A stretch of 64,000 nt of DNA from Lycocorax pyrrhopterus obiensis (GCA_014706295.1 JACSVZ010000014.1:73070435-73134434); one strand, 5' to 3'; shown: positions 47,460-61,255, numbered from the stretch's first letter. Notes: generated by a model not told the origin, from the letters alone. A program made the numbers and translations.

Positions 47460-48929
47460 ACTCTTCTGGAGAAAAATAAGACAAGCATGACAATCTTTCC
47501 AGTGTAAAGACGAATTCCTCTTTTTCCAGCTTTCAGCACAAACTGTGTGCTGTTCAGACCCAGCCTTATCCTCCTCCTCCTTCCCTGGCCACTCTGCTGT
47601 GCTTTGTCACCTTCACTCTGCTCTGAGATAAAATCACTTCACCTATGGCCACATCTGCTTAATCCTTAAACTCAACACATAAAATTCTACTCTTAGACTT
47701 GTCCCATTCATTTTCTTCTGGTTTTTGCTTTCTATAGTTTAAGGATAGAGGCCTTATTTCTGCCAAGATTAACACTACCCTGGTTTAATCAATACTGACA
47801 CTGTCCATTCATTTGGACTTAAAATTATTGCACCTTTTCAAGTCCTCGTTAACCTCTGCTTTCCCTGCATTTCTTCATGAAGGGATGATTCATCCAGGCA
47901 GATCTCAGCCTTGCAAGGACTTGCCCTTTGCAGGCATGGGAGCTCTGCACTGGGCAGCAGCTTTGGTGTAAATCTCCCGAATTTTCTCTGCTGAAATTCT
48001 CCACCTCGTCCCCTCACCTTTGAGTGCCTCACAGCTCCCAGTGCTTGGAACGTCAAATCCTTCTGCAGCACCCAATTTTTGTCAAGGGGACAGTCACATC
48101 GAGTCCCAGGCACTGGAAATATTTCTCCCCCTCCCACGGACCTGATCTACACCCCCAAACAATTATTTGGGCCAGCTCATCTGTACACACTGGCCTCTGC
48201 AGCTGCCGGCTCCTCGTGTGCTCTGCTTATCCTGGTTAAACACAAGTGTTCCTCGTTTTACCCTCCAGAGTCTCTCAGGTCCTCATTCCCCATCCCAAAT
48301 GCCACCAGTTACGTGGATGATGTGGCTTCCATCACGCTCCCACCAGTAGCAGCCAGCAGGGACCACAGCCCATGTGCGCAGTGTGTTGTGTGCAGGAGGC
48401 GCCGAAGGGCTCCATCCCAGGCCACCGGAACTCCCACACGGAATTGCACATTCCACGCCAAAGATTTCAATAAAACTGTGCAGTTGGAGTGGTGATGCCT
48501 GGCTGGAGCCAAGCAAACCCCAGATGGGGGTCAGGGGTGAGTGCCTGGTGCATGGATGAGCACATCAGACCCTCTTCACCATCAAAGCCAGGGAAATGCA
48601 TCCTCTGGATTATCAGGCGAGGGATCCAGAAGACAGGTAAGCCATTAATGCTCTTTCATTAAACAGGGATGAACCCTCATCTGGAACGGCCTTTCCTGCT
48701 GAGCCATCTGAGTTCAAAGAGGCGCTGAGGCTGGAAGTGGAGCTGGCCGGATTGCTGGGGCCACTGGGGAGGAGCCGGGGCCATGGCAGAGGATATGAGA
48801 AAGGCTTGCTTAGCACATCAAAGAAGGAAGCGGGATTGATCTCTAAAAATCCAAGAGTGGGTAAACCCTGGGGAGGAAGAACGGCTGTCAGGCTAAATCA
48901 CAGCACTGGCACAGCAACAAAAAGGGGGT
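47460..48929. other. Intergenic, nothing recognised
   Basis: Moderately GC-rich. Open frames reach 138 codons on +, with no recognisable domain. Confidence 0.45.
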
Positions 48930-49262
48930 AAAGCTCGTGGTGCTGTACAGCTTCCTCCCGAGGGCAGCGCAGGGGCAGCTCCGGTCTCCGGGACAAGGAG
49001 AGGGACAGGACCCAGGGCACAGCTGGTGCTGGGCCAGGGAGGGTCAGGCTGGAGATCAGGAAAAGCTTCCTCCCCCAGAGAGTGCTGGACACTGCCCAGG
49101 CTCCCCAGGGAATGGGCACGGCCCCGAGGCTGCCAGAGCTCCAGGAGCGTTTGGAGAGGGCTGCCAGGGATGCCCAGGGTGGGATTGTTGGGATGTCTGT
49201 GCAGGGAGCTGGGCTGGATCAATGATCATGTGGGCCCCTTCCAGCTCAGGATATGATAATCT
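48930..49262 (+). mobile_element. CR1 3' part with expanded tail
   Basis: A + strand CR1: GGTCAGGCTGGAGATCAGGA, AAAGCTTCCTCCCCCAGAGA, CACTGCCCAGGCTCCCCAGG and GGCCCCTTCCAGCTCAGGAT. The tail runs into a (TTCTA) microsatellite. The long + frame at 48937-49389 reads through both. Confidence 0.9.
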
Positions 49263-49342
49263 AATCTATTCTATATTCTATTCTATTCTATCCTATCCTA
49301 TTCTATTCTATTCTATTCTATTCTATTCTATTCTATTCTATT
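49263..49342. repeat. (TTCTA)n microsatellite at the CR1 3' end
   Basis: About 80 bp of TTCTA units, with TCCTA variants in the middle, start exactly where the CR1 3' tail repeat is expected. It probably grew from that tail. Confidence 0.9.
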
Positions 49343-50314
49343 CCGCTCACACACCAGAATTGGTGGAGGCAGTGAGAGGCAGAAATTAGTAAGCTTTAAA
49401 TAAGCATTGCACAAGTGAATCCTAACTAGACCGTGATTATGGTCTGACCTTGACAAGGTAGTCCATCACACCCTCTATCTTTTTTACCTTACTACTAACT
49501 CTTATTAACCATGTCATATTATTTCTAAAACTTTCATTTATTCAGAACGTGTTTGGAATAAGTCCGGATGGTTTTGCCTGACTATTAACATGGTATATTT
49601 TTTATCATTGTTTTCTAAGTTCCTACACATCAGCCATCAGCCTTACACCCCATAGAAGCAAATTCTGACACGCAAAAGTGCACGAAACAGCATTCTTCTT
49701 AGAAAGTAAAAAAAAAATATTTTGCATCTCAGCTCATTGAGTACAGTACCACAAATGTATTTATGATTTAGGAAACCCTTTACTTCTTTTAAATGGCATT
49801 TTGGTACCAGAGTATTTTTTGATAAAATCTTTTAATATTCCAGTTTGAAAAAACAAAATTATTCTTTTTAGAATTTTAAATCTTTCCTGAACCTAAGCTC
49901 TTAATTGAATCTATCTTAACTTCACAAAGCCTTTGGGTCAACAGAAAATTTTAATTGTCAAATAGTTAGACAAAACATTTCAGTCAGTCTAATAATACAA
50001 GTGATGCACAAATACTTTTACATGACACAAAGTACTCAAAAACCAAAAAGAAAATAAAATAACCCACACGTGGCATACATTAAGTAGCAGATTTCTAAGT
50101 GTAATTGTAAACAGAAAACCAAAACCACGATGAGCTTCTACTGCAATCACAGAAATTAGTTATTGACTCTATACCTTACAACATTTTGAGAGTGATCCTG
50201 GGTAAATATTTAAAACTGTTGGTGCTGAACTCGGCAAGCTGGACAGCTAACAATGAGGAGAGAACAGGACAGAGCTGTAAAGGCCCCTAATGCTGACTGA
50301 AGAACTGGAAAATC
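49343..50314. other. AT-rich block between two CR1s, possibly an unrecognised repeat
   Basis: About 970 bp, distinctly more AT-rich than both flanks. No LTR ends or target duplication could be set. Related CAGAAATTAGT words occur near 49380 and 50152. It is unannotated. Confidence 0.4.
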
Positions 50315-50375
50315 TTTATGGTCCCTTCCAAACCAAGCCATTCTCTGATTCTGTGGTGATCCTGTGGTGATTCTG
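50315..50375 (+). mobile_element. CR1 3' terminal fragment
   Basis: GGTCCCTTCCAAACCAAGCC, ATTCTCTGATTCTGTGG and two further ATYCTGTG units form a CR1 3' end with tail in + orientation. Confidence 0.8.
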
Positions 50376-50967
50376 TGTTACCACTAACCTCATCTGAGGC
50401 CCGTGCCTCATGTCTGGAGGGTTCTTGCTCCCCCAGACAGCAATTTCCACTGCAGGGAGCCAAACCTCCTGCCCCCAGCACCCACACTCGCCCCATCTCA
50501 GCAGACCCTGAGATCTCACTGTCCTCCAGGGACAGACAAAAGGGACATGAGCAAGCCACAGCCATTCTGTCTTCTTCTACCAAGCTAGCTGTCTGCTTCT
50601 GAGGGTACTTGTTTATTTGACTGTTCCAGGAATTGCTCAAAAAATACCTTCAAAAAATGTCTATTTATAATCATGGTAAGGAATTCATAGAAATGGACCT
50701 CATTTGCTGAGTTTCTTGTTTATTCCTTTTCAGATGAAGCACACAGCACTGTCCACAGATTCCTCCCTTCTTCCATCCCCACTCCACACCTTCCCTTCCT
50801 CTTCTCCCACAGCTCCCACAGGCAGGCAGCAACAATCTGCATGCAGAGGTGCTGTCACAACGAAGGGACAGCTTTTGCCTTCAGAAAACTTTCAGAAAAC
50901 CTTCAGAAAACCAATTGGTTTTCCCATTTATATCTTTTTAAAGATAAAAACGTATGTGGTAATATCA
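50376..50967. other. Intergenic, nothing recognised
   Basis: No exon or repeat recognised. Confidence 0.5.
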
Positions 50968-51266
50968 CAGAGTGCCAGGATATCTGGGCTGGAAGGGACC
51001 TCTGGAGCTCACCCAGCCCAACCCCCTGCCCAGGCAGGGTCCCCTGGAGCAGTGGCACAGGAGCGTGTCCAGCTGGCCTCGGGGTGTCTCCAGAGAGGGA
51101 CACTCCAGGCCCTCCCTGGGCAGCTGTTCCAGGGCTCTGCCCCTCCACGGACAGAAGTTCTTCCTCCTGCTGGGCTGCAACTTGTGGTGGTTTATTTTAT
51201 GGCCACTGCTCCCATCCTGTCCCTGGCACCATGGAACAGACCCTGGCACCATCCTCTGGCAGCAGG
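50968..51266 (-). mobile_element. CR1 3' part, young-looking subfamily (copy 2)
   Basis: Same subfamily and orientation as 9868-10280, with 194 bp (51022-51215) identical to copy 1. It is 5'-truncated near 51266. The 231-codon + frame at 50704-51399 and the frames beside it read through this repeat and are not genes. Confidence 0.92.
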
Positions 51267-54082
51267 GGACAAATATTGCTCTGTGGATTACCAACAGATG
51301 ACTCAAAGTCCAAAAACCCTGGCGTTAGGACAGGGACCACTGGCTTTTCCTCAGGGACCACGTGAGGAATCCATGCTCTGCACAGGAAGCCTCTTTTAAA
51401 GGAGAGAAAGGGGGATGAATGACCTGGGAGAAGCTGCAGCTTTTTTCCAGAAACATGGGGGTTTGAGGGGTGAACAACATACCTGCTGTGTGTTTTGAGC
51501 ACGCCACAGGTCCTGCTGGCACTCCAGGAATAATTGCACTTGCAAAAGTGGAAGCAAAGGACAGCAAAGTCGTAGGGGTTTAATCATGTAGCAGCTGGGA
51601 TGTATTTTAAACAAGCTCCTTAGCGCGCTGAATTCACATGTCCTGCAGTTTTTAACCAAAAAACCCTGAATTCAGGCGTTTCAGGTATCTGCAGTGAATT
51701 TTGACCTGCACTGTATCACAAACAGGGAAAGTCCTGTCATGCAGAAAAGAGCATCTCCTGCCCGTCTCCCCATGTGCCATGGAAATAATACGGCAGCCCT
51801 CTTTAGTGCTGAATAAATCCCTTCTGTATGTAGTCCTAAAATAACGAAAACAAAAGAAAACAAACTATAAAAACTAAAAAAGAAGTAATATGAATTTTCT
51901 GTGAACCCGTTGTTTAAGATGACCCAGTTGTGCGGCTGTTGGTGTTTTTCTCTAATTGAAGCAAATCCAGCTTCTTACTCCATGGAACTGGTCAAAAAAG
52001 GCTTGTGCCAACCTTCTGTTTGATGTGGTCCAAATGGAAGCTGCCTTGAAGGGCAAAGTTCTCCCTGAATCCACAGAAAAATGTAAAAGCCTCTGCAGCT
52101 TGTGGTCCAGAGGAAGCTGGATTAAGTGGAAATGGCCTTGACACAAACGTGACCTCATAGCGTTACATCTGCAGCTGATAAACTCTGCTCACCTCTGAAA
52201 CAAAGGGTGTTGCTCCACAGCCCCGGCACATCATTCTCTAAAGAAGATTTATGTAGATAAAGTTACCTAGGTAAAAATTAATATACTCAAAAATAAATGT
52301 AACTAAAAAGTAACCATGTTCTAAAGCAAAGCATCTTTAATTCTGCAGAAACGCAGTTACTTTGGTTTACCAAGCCCATGCAAACAAGACCACAACTGGA
52401 GACTTAGCACTGGTTGATTTAGGCTGAAGAAAAGTCCATGAATTAACTGGAAAATCAGTTTTCTGATGTCTAAGTTTACCCTGAGTTCAGCAAGCACCAA
52501 AATCATCTGGGCAGTGAGTTATGGCGTGGTGACTCCTCGAGAAATTTAAGAAATATTGACTTGTACCCAAGAGGGAGGCAGAAAGAGAAGAAACAGCAGA
52601 TGAAGCTGTTGCTTTTCAGTGTTTCTCTTCTTTTCAGCAATGATGCTGCAATGTTTTAGTTCCAAATAGGCTGCTTCCAACAGGAGCTCCAGTTTGCCAA
52701 AGGAACACAGAGTTTTTTAGTTGCTCTGATGCAGAGGTAGCATGAGACCTCTTAAAGAGTTCAAAATAAAAATTCTTTTATAATTTAGATTTCATTAATT
52801 TCTGTTCCAGTTTCTCTCTGGACCAAATTAAAGGTTGAAAGTTCTCTGTCATGTGTCTGCATTTTGCCAGAGTTCTTGGTTTCCTCATGTGGACAAAGCT
52901 AGCACGTAATTTCTGTGCATCTACCTTCTGGAAGGAGCATCTGCACTCGGTCTCCCATAAATCCTGTGTGCAATTGCTGAACTCCACAGTGTTTCGTACT
53001 AATAAAGTGACATTTTCACAAGGGATGCTGCGACCAGTGGGAGATACCTGCTGAATTCTGGGGCTCTCTTCACTCTGCAGAGCTGGGTGGTGGATGCAGG
53101 GTCAGTCAGGGAAATCTTAACCAGCCCTTCTCTACTCAGTCTTCCCTGGGGTCCTGGAAAAAGTCCCAGGGGAGTATAATTAAGAGACAGGAGAGGGAGA
53201 TTTATGGCAGGTATGGCAGACTATCCTGATGCAGGACATTCTGAATTCCAGCTCCCTGCGTCAGCAAGGGCAAGGCTGATCCACAGCTGCAAAATAAAAT
53301 TATATTAATGAGCCAAGGGATAATCCTGCCAAACACACTGCCTGTCTCCAACCAGCCAGGAGTGAAATCAGACCCGCAGTTTGCAGAATTATCCAGAAAA
53401 CACAACACAGAGCAAAACTGGGTCAGGGTCAGACATAGACCTGAAGGAGGGAGACATCCTCAGGCTGCTCTAAGATGGAAAATGCAGCAACATCTCCTGA
53501 GATCCTTCTGATCACTCTCTGGAAAAGTGGTCTGGGTTTGCCACTCTCACGCTCTGTCCTCCCATGGCCTATCCTGTTCCCAAGTCCCTGGTGGACACCT
53601 TGTGCTCTTTGTTCTTGTCCCCACAAGCAACAAGTGCAGGTGGCACAGAGTCACCCATCCCGGCCTCCCAGGCCACAGCTGAGGGCTCCTGAGCCATCCA
53701 GCAGCTCTGGTACTCCAGGAAGGGTGTCAAGGGTCATTTTCTGTGTTTTCAGATGCTGCCTTTGAGATGCCATAAAAGTGCTGGTAATGGAATCCCACAA
53801 GGGATTGTTCTCAGAGCAGTTTGTGAGTCAAGTTCTATTAACAAATATAGGTTTTCTCACTTTGCACCCTGAAGGAAAGTGATTCTGCCCATCCTGAGTT
53901 TTCTGGGTCACTATCAGAGCTCAGGGAAGGTGTCTCGCAGAGAGGGTGGGCGCTGGGGCAGCGTGTGTGTGTGCAGGGGGATGTACAGTATATGTCAGCA
54001 GGGGGAAGGTACAGGAGTGTGGTTTTGCAGGGAGAGTGAATCAGCCTGTGAGACACCTGCTCAGAGTGCTTTTCTCCCAGTG
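51267..54082. other. Intergenic, nothing recognised
   Basis: No coding exon or named repeat is recognised. Confidence 0.5.
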
Positions 54083-54232
54083 GTGGTGTCCCCATCCCTG
54101 GAAGTGTCCAAGGAAGGCCTGGACGTGGCAATCAGAGCTCTGGGCTGGGGAAACGGTGGGGATCAGGCACGGCTGGGACTGGATGCTTTGGGAGGGCCTT
54201 CCCAGCCTCAGGGATTCTGTGAGTGTGTGATT
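54083..54232 (+). mobile_element. CR1 3' end
   Basis: GTGTCCCCATCCCTGGAAGT, GTCCAAGGAAGGCCTGGACG, GGACTGGATGCTTTGGGAGG, then CCTCAGGGATTCTGTGAGTG: a + strand CR1 3' end with a short tail. Confidence 0.85.
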
Positions 54233-57200
54233 TGGGTAGCTGCCACCTGCCATTGACAGCTTTCACCACTGTGGCGCCTCGTGGAATCTGGCACAGGACC
54301 CAAATCAGATATTTGCAGCTGTAGAAGTAAAACTCTTAAGCAGAATCTCCTTCCTCTGGGGGAATGATGCGCTCCAGCTGCCCAAGCATGCAGAGGAGGT
54401 CACTGCCTTGAGAACCAGACCCAGGTGCAGGCAGCGGAGCAAAAGGCCCCTTCCCGGTGGTGCATCCCCACCTGCAGAGCCACAGGTCCCCTCTCCTGCT
54501 CCACCAGCCCACGTGCCCAACAGAGACAGCTCCCATCTGTGGAGAGGGAGGAGAGCTCTGTGTCCCTGTGCTGCATATGTGCCCAGCAAGGGCTCCTCTG
54601 GGAGCAGATGAACCCCGGGGCAGCTGAAGCATCCCAGTTTCTGCACCTGGAGGATCCCAGTTTCTGCAGGTGAGGCTGGCCGTATCAACCCCATCCCTCT
54701 GCACCCTGGGATTCCCTTGTGCTGTCCTGCACCACAAGTGTGCCTGGCACTAATAAATTCAGCCAGCTTGTCTGAGAGATGCAACTGTGCAAAGTGACCC
54801 CATCTCCTTGCATTAAAGGGTTGATGTGAGAAAATACCTGTTTTTCCCACTTTGAATAAAGTTCTTTGTGCTGTCATGTTTCCTCCTGCTGTTCAGATTT
54901 CCATGGTAAATAGTTTAGGTGTTTTTAAAGTCCTCCTCACGTGGTTGCTCCTCCCCAGGCTGTGGTCAGTTTTCAGACCCCTTCTGCCACACAGCAGCCC
55001 CCTTTAATCTCTTCTCCAGCTAGACACTGTCAGTTATCAGCATGCGAGGAGGAAAAAAATTTCCCAGTCTTTAATTGGGACCAATTTGGGATTGTAGGAG
55101 AGCTGCCTTCTCCCCAGGCATCTGCATCCCCTTTTTAAATGGATTCCCTTCCCCAGACTGGCAAGGCTCATCACAGCCAGCCGTGACCTGGCCCTCTCCT
55201 GGAGGAGGAAGAAGGGCCTGGCTGGTGGCTGCTCCTCTGCTTCACATCATCCTTGAGCAGGACGACAGGAAATCACATCTGACAGCCACAAGGAGGGAGG
55301 AAGGGAAACACAGACCCCAAGTATAAATCTGCGGGAGGGGAGGCAGCAGCACTGCCTGGGCTTGCTGAGGATAAAACCTCTAGGAGTTCAAAAGAGGCTG
55401 GGAGGAAAAGAAGGGGGGGAGTGCAGGAGGAGGACAGGAGAGAATTCCTTGCTGTCATGTGAGGTGGGCTCCCAAAGGAGTGAGCAGCTATGGAGAGGGT
55501 AAGGCAGGAGCTGTGTGACAGGGCCACAAGCAAAAACCAGCAAGGGGGAAGGGTGTCACCAGCCCTGTGTGGCAAGAGGGGCACGGGGACAAGGCCAAAG
55601 GCAGGATGCTCCTGGGGCTAATTAGGGCAGGTGCCAATCTTCCTGAGTGACAGCAGGAGGGGAAGATCACTGTGCAGGAAACCAGGCAGAGCCAAGAAAG
55701 AGAGGAGTGAGATGGGCAGAGAGAATGAGAATGAAGCTTCCCAGCAAACACGAGGCGAGAGGCTCCTCTCCCTGCTGGAGGGACCCCTGGAAGGCTCCAC
55801 ATAGCACAGACTGCTGGGCTCACCAAGGCTGCCACTGATCCCAGATCCCCCTGACATCCCCACTGGCAGGGGAGACACAGGGCTCTGCTCTGACCCACTC
55901 ATGACCACTCCAAAGCCTGCTGGAGACATCCCCACTGGCTGTCCCAATATTTCAGTCAGATTCCTGTATTTCAAATGCGGCCAGAAGTGGGGGGAACAAA
56001 TAAGGCAGAGCAGCACATTCGGCCTCTGCAATGGTTTACACAGCAGCTGAGGGTCTGATTCACCAGACGGAGGAGTAATCACAACCAAGCAAAGCCTCTT
56101 TGTGAGGCTGGGTGTGTTCTGTGTGTGGGGGGGTTTCATTCTCCATAATTCCTCTCTGAATTATTACCTGCGTCTCCCTCACAGTTCCCTGCTGTTCTTC
56201 CCAGTGTGCCCTGGAATCAATGAGGTTTTACCAATTCAGAGCAATTCAGACATTATTGCAGTAATTCAGGCCTCTCAAAGGACCACCAAAAAAACCCCAG
56301 CAAACCTCTAATAATTGCAACCATTACCTGACTTCAGAGTTTGGAAGGAAAAAAGAGAAATTAGTGAGGTCCCTGCATCGCGTAGACCCTGAATGTCTTG
56401 CACATAAAGTGAGAGTTCCCCCTAAAATTACTTCTGTGGAACAAACAATAAAAAGAAAGTATTATAACCTGGCCAAGAAATGTCTTCCTTGCAGTTAGCC
56501 CAAGGAAAATAACCAGATAAAAACAGGGACTGCTGGAGTTTGATGCTCCAGCTAATTCCACACAAATTGCTACAAGGGATTTTTGTTATGCACTAAGCAG
56601 ATTTTCAGGAGAACTGAAGTCTTCCTGATCACTTTAATGACACGAAGAATCTGCCTTTGGAGATGTTTATACCATCACTTCCCCTCTGGTGGTGACCCAT
56701 TCACCTTCCCAAAGCTGCAGGAAGGTTATAGGTGTGATTCTGCTCCTTTTTATTTTCCCTGCAGGGTTTTGCACCATTCCAGGGCCTGCATGGCATATCC
56801 TAGGGACAGCAGTCCCCAGGGGCTTGGGCAGAGCGCCAGTTCTGCTGTAACTGTGTTTATGCAAACCACTTCAACCCTTAAAAATTCCCAGCTGGCACCA
56901 CAGGCAGCGGCCCCAGGACAAAAGGGATTTTAGATTCTTTCTTGTGTTGTACAAGGAGCCAGGTCACCTCAAGCCGGCTGAAACACAAGAAGATCTGAAA
57001 TGGAGGAACATTAACACTGAGGATATGCTTATTCGGGAGCAGGTTTAAGGGTTTCCACCAAACTAATTTTGCTGATTAGGGCCAGGATTTGTCATGACAG
57101 TCCATTTCACAGGCCGTGTTTGCAGAGTGGTTGAACGTGGTACTTCTCAAGAAGGGAAGTTGAAACTGTCCCTTTCTCTGAGGCTGTACGTTTCTGAAGC

Positions 57201-60200
57201 TGTGGGTACAATTGGAACAGAGACTTTCAGCCTCTTGAAGAGGCTTGATTGATATTTTGTGACAGAAAGCTGCAGCAGCGAGTGATAAACCTGCTCATTG
57301 TTGATAAGACAAAATGCTGCAAATCCCTTTTCAGTGGAAAGAACAGCTTTAGCTTGAAGAAAAAATGAGAAATCACATCCAGAGATTAAAAACATGGATT
57401 TGGTTTTTTGTGTGTGAGTGTTTTCAGTGGGGGTGAGGTTTTTTTGGTGGTTTATGGTTAGGGTTTTTTTAGTGAGAGAAGACTGATAATGAATACTTTC
57501 CACTCCAGACATGGCAGAAAAGCTGTAGTCTGGCTCCAGGACACCTGAAAGGCAGCTCAGTGGTGTGAGAGGCATCATGGGGCCAAACCAGAATTGCTGC
57601 TTCATTTATTTGGAAAACCTACTTTTCGAGCTTCCATCCCAAGTCGAAATTCCTTTTTATTCCCAAGCAGCAGCACTTACCAACAAAAAGCCTCAGCAAT
57701 TATTTGCAGTAACCAATCCAGAGATTTAGGCAGCCAGCACAGGGCACACTGCTGCACCAGAACCAAAACACCCACACAGAAAAAGCACTCAGAAGCAGCT
57801 GCAAAATGTTAGGAAGGCTGCTCCAAAAATTAGCAGGAATTGAAACTCTTTGTTGGGCTTCAAATACAACGTGAGTTGTGAGTAAATTTATACCACTGAC
57901 TCAAGACAAAGAAATTAAAATTTCTGATAAATGAGAAGCTATCAACTTGAAGTGAAAAAAGTGCAAATAAATGTCATTTTTAGCACTTTCTTCTGGTTTC
58001 TTACAGCTTTTGCCCTAAACATCAAAATTTATATTTACTTGCTGTATTGTTAGAGCGAAGAAATTAATGGGTGATCTAGGAGCCATTAAAGGCCTATCAC
58101 ACACCAGTTAAATGCCATGTCACAAGGCTTACTGGAGATGGCGAACACCTCAGGAGGTGTTCAATAATGGCAAAGAACCGACCCACCCTCAAAAATGCTT
58201 TCTGAGCATCTCCTGGGGACAGTTTCTGAAATGAGAGGTTGCATCCAGCTTTTTGGAAATCCTTGATTAAAAAAAAAAACAAAAACCCCACAAAACACTA
58301 GAAATACCAAAGCTGCTATGGCAGGAACCAGTGTTTCAAATAGGGGAAGGAAATGCCAACATTTAAAAAACTTGAAGGAAATAAATAAATCTCTTTCTTC
58401 TGGCCCCCTGGGATTCAGTGTCACTCACCAGCTCATGGTGGGCTCGTGGTTTGTCTCCCTGCCTTCACAGTGACATTGGCGCTGGTCATTCCTTGTGCGT
58501 TTTTAATTACTACTGTGCCAAAACGACACCATTTCAGCCCAAACAGCAGTGCGTAATGTTCTGCCTGGAAATCCAGTTTTCTGCCAACATGAAGTTGCCA
58601 AATATTGGGGTGAGGGGCAATTATACACCGTTTTAATTACAGCAGATGAAATCTGTGAGGAAAAAATGTGTTCATTTTTTCCATTCAGCGTTATCACTAT
58701 CTGTGAGATTTCTCCTGCTTGAGCTAAGGAAGGTGAGACTCTTCCCTTGGGTCTGAGTGGGAGTGGATGGGACCCTGAATTTGAAAGAGGGAATGGGGTT
58801 TGAAAAGATGCTGTGAGGTTTTTGTTTGAATGAACACACACACGTTGGAGAGGCTGCTGTGTTCTCGTGCAGAAATTAAAGCATGCATGTAAAAGAAGCT
58901 TGTCTTTTATAAATTAGTCTCTTAATGCCAGTACATTTCATTTCTGCAACAGATATATCAGTTTAACTGGAATTTTCCCGTTTCAGGACCAAGGAAGTGG
59001 AATGTCTCTGCTCTTCCAAAATGTGCTTTTAGTAAGCATTGTTTGGCTCACAGCTTACTGGAAATATAAGAATACACATTTTTGTGTTTTTCAGCCATGT
59101 GTGCTTGCTTTTATACATCGTACCAGTAGACAAAAATTGCAATTATGATTTTTTCTTCTGGTGCACTTTCCACCAAAGCATCCTTAACTCTTTACAAACA
59201 TATGGCTCCTCCTTCCAGTCCTGTGATGAACTTTGTATTTCCTGTTTCATTCAAGTAGTGTATTTATCCTTTCTAAATCCTTCTGTCATTTGAGTAGGAT
59301 TCTGCTGACACAGAGAATACCTGGCAGAGGAGCATTTCTTGCCACTGCCAGGCAGAACTGCAACACGAAAAGTCACAAAAAGCAGAGATAACTCCTACGT
59401 GTACTCCTTTACCCAGGATATCCCAGTTATCCCATGGTTTAGAATAATGTGATAAATGGAAAAACTTTTTTATTGGTGATTTTTAAAATTTTTTAGCTGC
59501 TTTCTCTTTTACTTCTGAAGTTTTCCTTGCAAGTTATTGGGTACAAATTACTGTCTCTTGTTCAGGAAGGCCTGGAAGGGACACAAACACACACAAGGCT
59601 TGAAATTCTGCACAAGATGGCTGGATTGGCACAGGCTGGAGATTTGCAGCGCTGAGCCTCTCGAGCGCAAAGTCTGCAGACATTCACCCTGAAAACCGAG
59701 GTAAAGCAAAGCTGGGTTGGAAAAGGGTGTGAGTGAGGGAGAGAACCAGAGGGAAATTGCCTTATTCCCAATCTCAGTCTTGTAGAACCTCTCACAGCAA
59801 CAGTGAGAAACCATGCAAGGACATGACAGGTCAGAACTATCCTGGCAGCACCATCAGACACCAGCCAGAAGGAGAAATTATCTCTGTGGGAGGGAGAGAT
59901 GCCCTTGAGCATTAAGAACCGGGGGCTTGGCAAGCGCAGCCCTCCTGAGGATGAGGATTTCACATCAGGGGCTCGCAGCAACTTTGACGCTGAGGCTGCC
60001 ACTGAGCAGGGCCAGGTTTTTATTTCCTCAGCCCCAGGCAGGACAGCCCTGCTCTCAGGACCACTAGGTACATCTCCTCAGCTCAGTCCAGCATCAGCCA
60101 CCTCTGCCAGCACTGTGTGCAGCACAGGGACAGCCTGGGCAGTGTTTAATTCTCGCCTTTTCCTGCCGGCCTCACTCAGGTTTCCAGGCATTCGTGCTTT

Positions 60201-61230
60201 TGTTTGCTCCTTTCATGGAACAGATAAAAGCTTGGCAGCAACTGGCCACAGGCAGCCTCGGCAAGCTTTGAAAAGCTTGTGTATTACGCCTGGTTATGTG
60301 TCAAAGATGCATTTTTTCCATCTGAAGTGCTTTCCTAGATGAACTAACCACTTAGGAATCCACAGCTTCTCTGTGTGACACCTGTTCTAATAAACAGGAT
60401 ATCTTTGGACATCTCCCAAGGTATTTGAAGACCACTGCAGTATAATTTGCAGAGGCTACAAACCACTAATTAATTCTGTAATCTACAATAAAAAATCTGT
60501 TTGCTTGCAAATCTGGTTTTGATTGATTTCCTGTCATGCTGGTGTTTCCATTACTTGTAACATAAAAGCACTGCAGGGCTAAGAACATTGCTGTGTTCAT
60601 ACTTGCTAGAAACCGGGGCCAAATTATGGCTAATTTGGAGTTCCCAAACTTTGCCTCTACCAGAAGAAAGGATGAGTGGGGCAGCAGTATCTTAAACTCT
60701 CAGAAGCAGCAGTGAAATCATACCAGAGTACCCTTTTCACTGCTGGCAGCTTCCACCTCTCTGTTTATATATATTTTCAATCTGCAAATCTCCTTTCAGG
60801 TAAAGTCCCCGAGGGGGATTGATGTGATTTTGTAGAAAATAAATTAACCTGGATTTACAGGATATAATGCTCATAATCCATCTTCTGACGCGGAGCTGAG
60901 CCGGGAAGTTGAGGGTAAGCCTTTGTGACCAGATGTCTGGGTTTTCCCATCAGATCCTTGGGGAAAGCCTCCAGCTTAGACACAGGGATGTAGCAGGATG
61001 CTGCTGTCCTTGCAGCCACTATTTCATATGTGCAGCGGATCAAAACACAGCCTATGTGGCCCTGAAGGCTCCAAAGCAGGAAAAGGAGTTTATGGGGACA
61101 AAAAGGAGGGGATGTAATTTGGGAAATAGAAGAAAAGCACATCCTGAGAAAGAAACTGATGCTGTTTTGTCAGGATACAGAGCAAATACAGAATAAGGGT
61201 GAACCTTGCCTTCTCAAAGAATAAGCAAAG
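54233..61230. other. Intergenic, no gene recognised
   Basis: About 7 kb downstream of the ATP6AP1L-like gene. GC-rich pockets at about 54.4-54.7 and 55.2-55.9 kb give long open frames on both strands (up to 190 codons at 54305-54877, minus) without a recognisable domain or splice pattern. The rest is mixed sequence with no named repeat. Confidence 0.45.
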
Positions 61231-61255
61231 AGTTTGCTTTGGGGGGTTTTTAACC

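Noticed and set aside
47120..47539. Open frames rich in Phe/Pro/Leu/Ser or Gly/Lys/Glu
   Set aside because: Direct translation of the hexameric purine repeat.
48937..49389. 150-codon + open frame
   Set aside because: Reads through a CR1 and its (TTCTA)n tail.
50704..51399. Longest + open frame, 231 codons
   Set aside because: It runs through a CR1 copy in antisense and shares its translation with the other CR1 copies; a repeat artefact.
54305..54877. 190-codon minus-strand open frame
   Set aside because: GC-rich local composition; no recognised domain.
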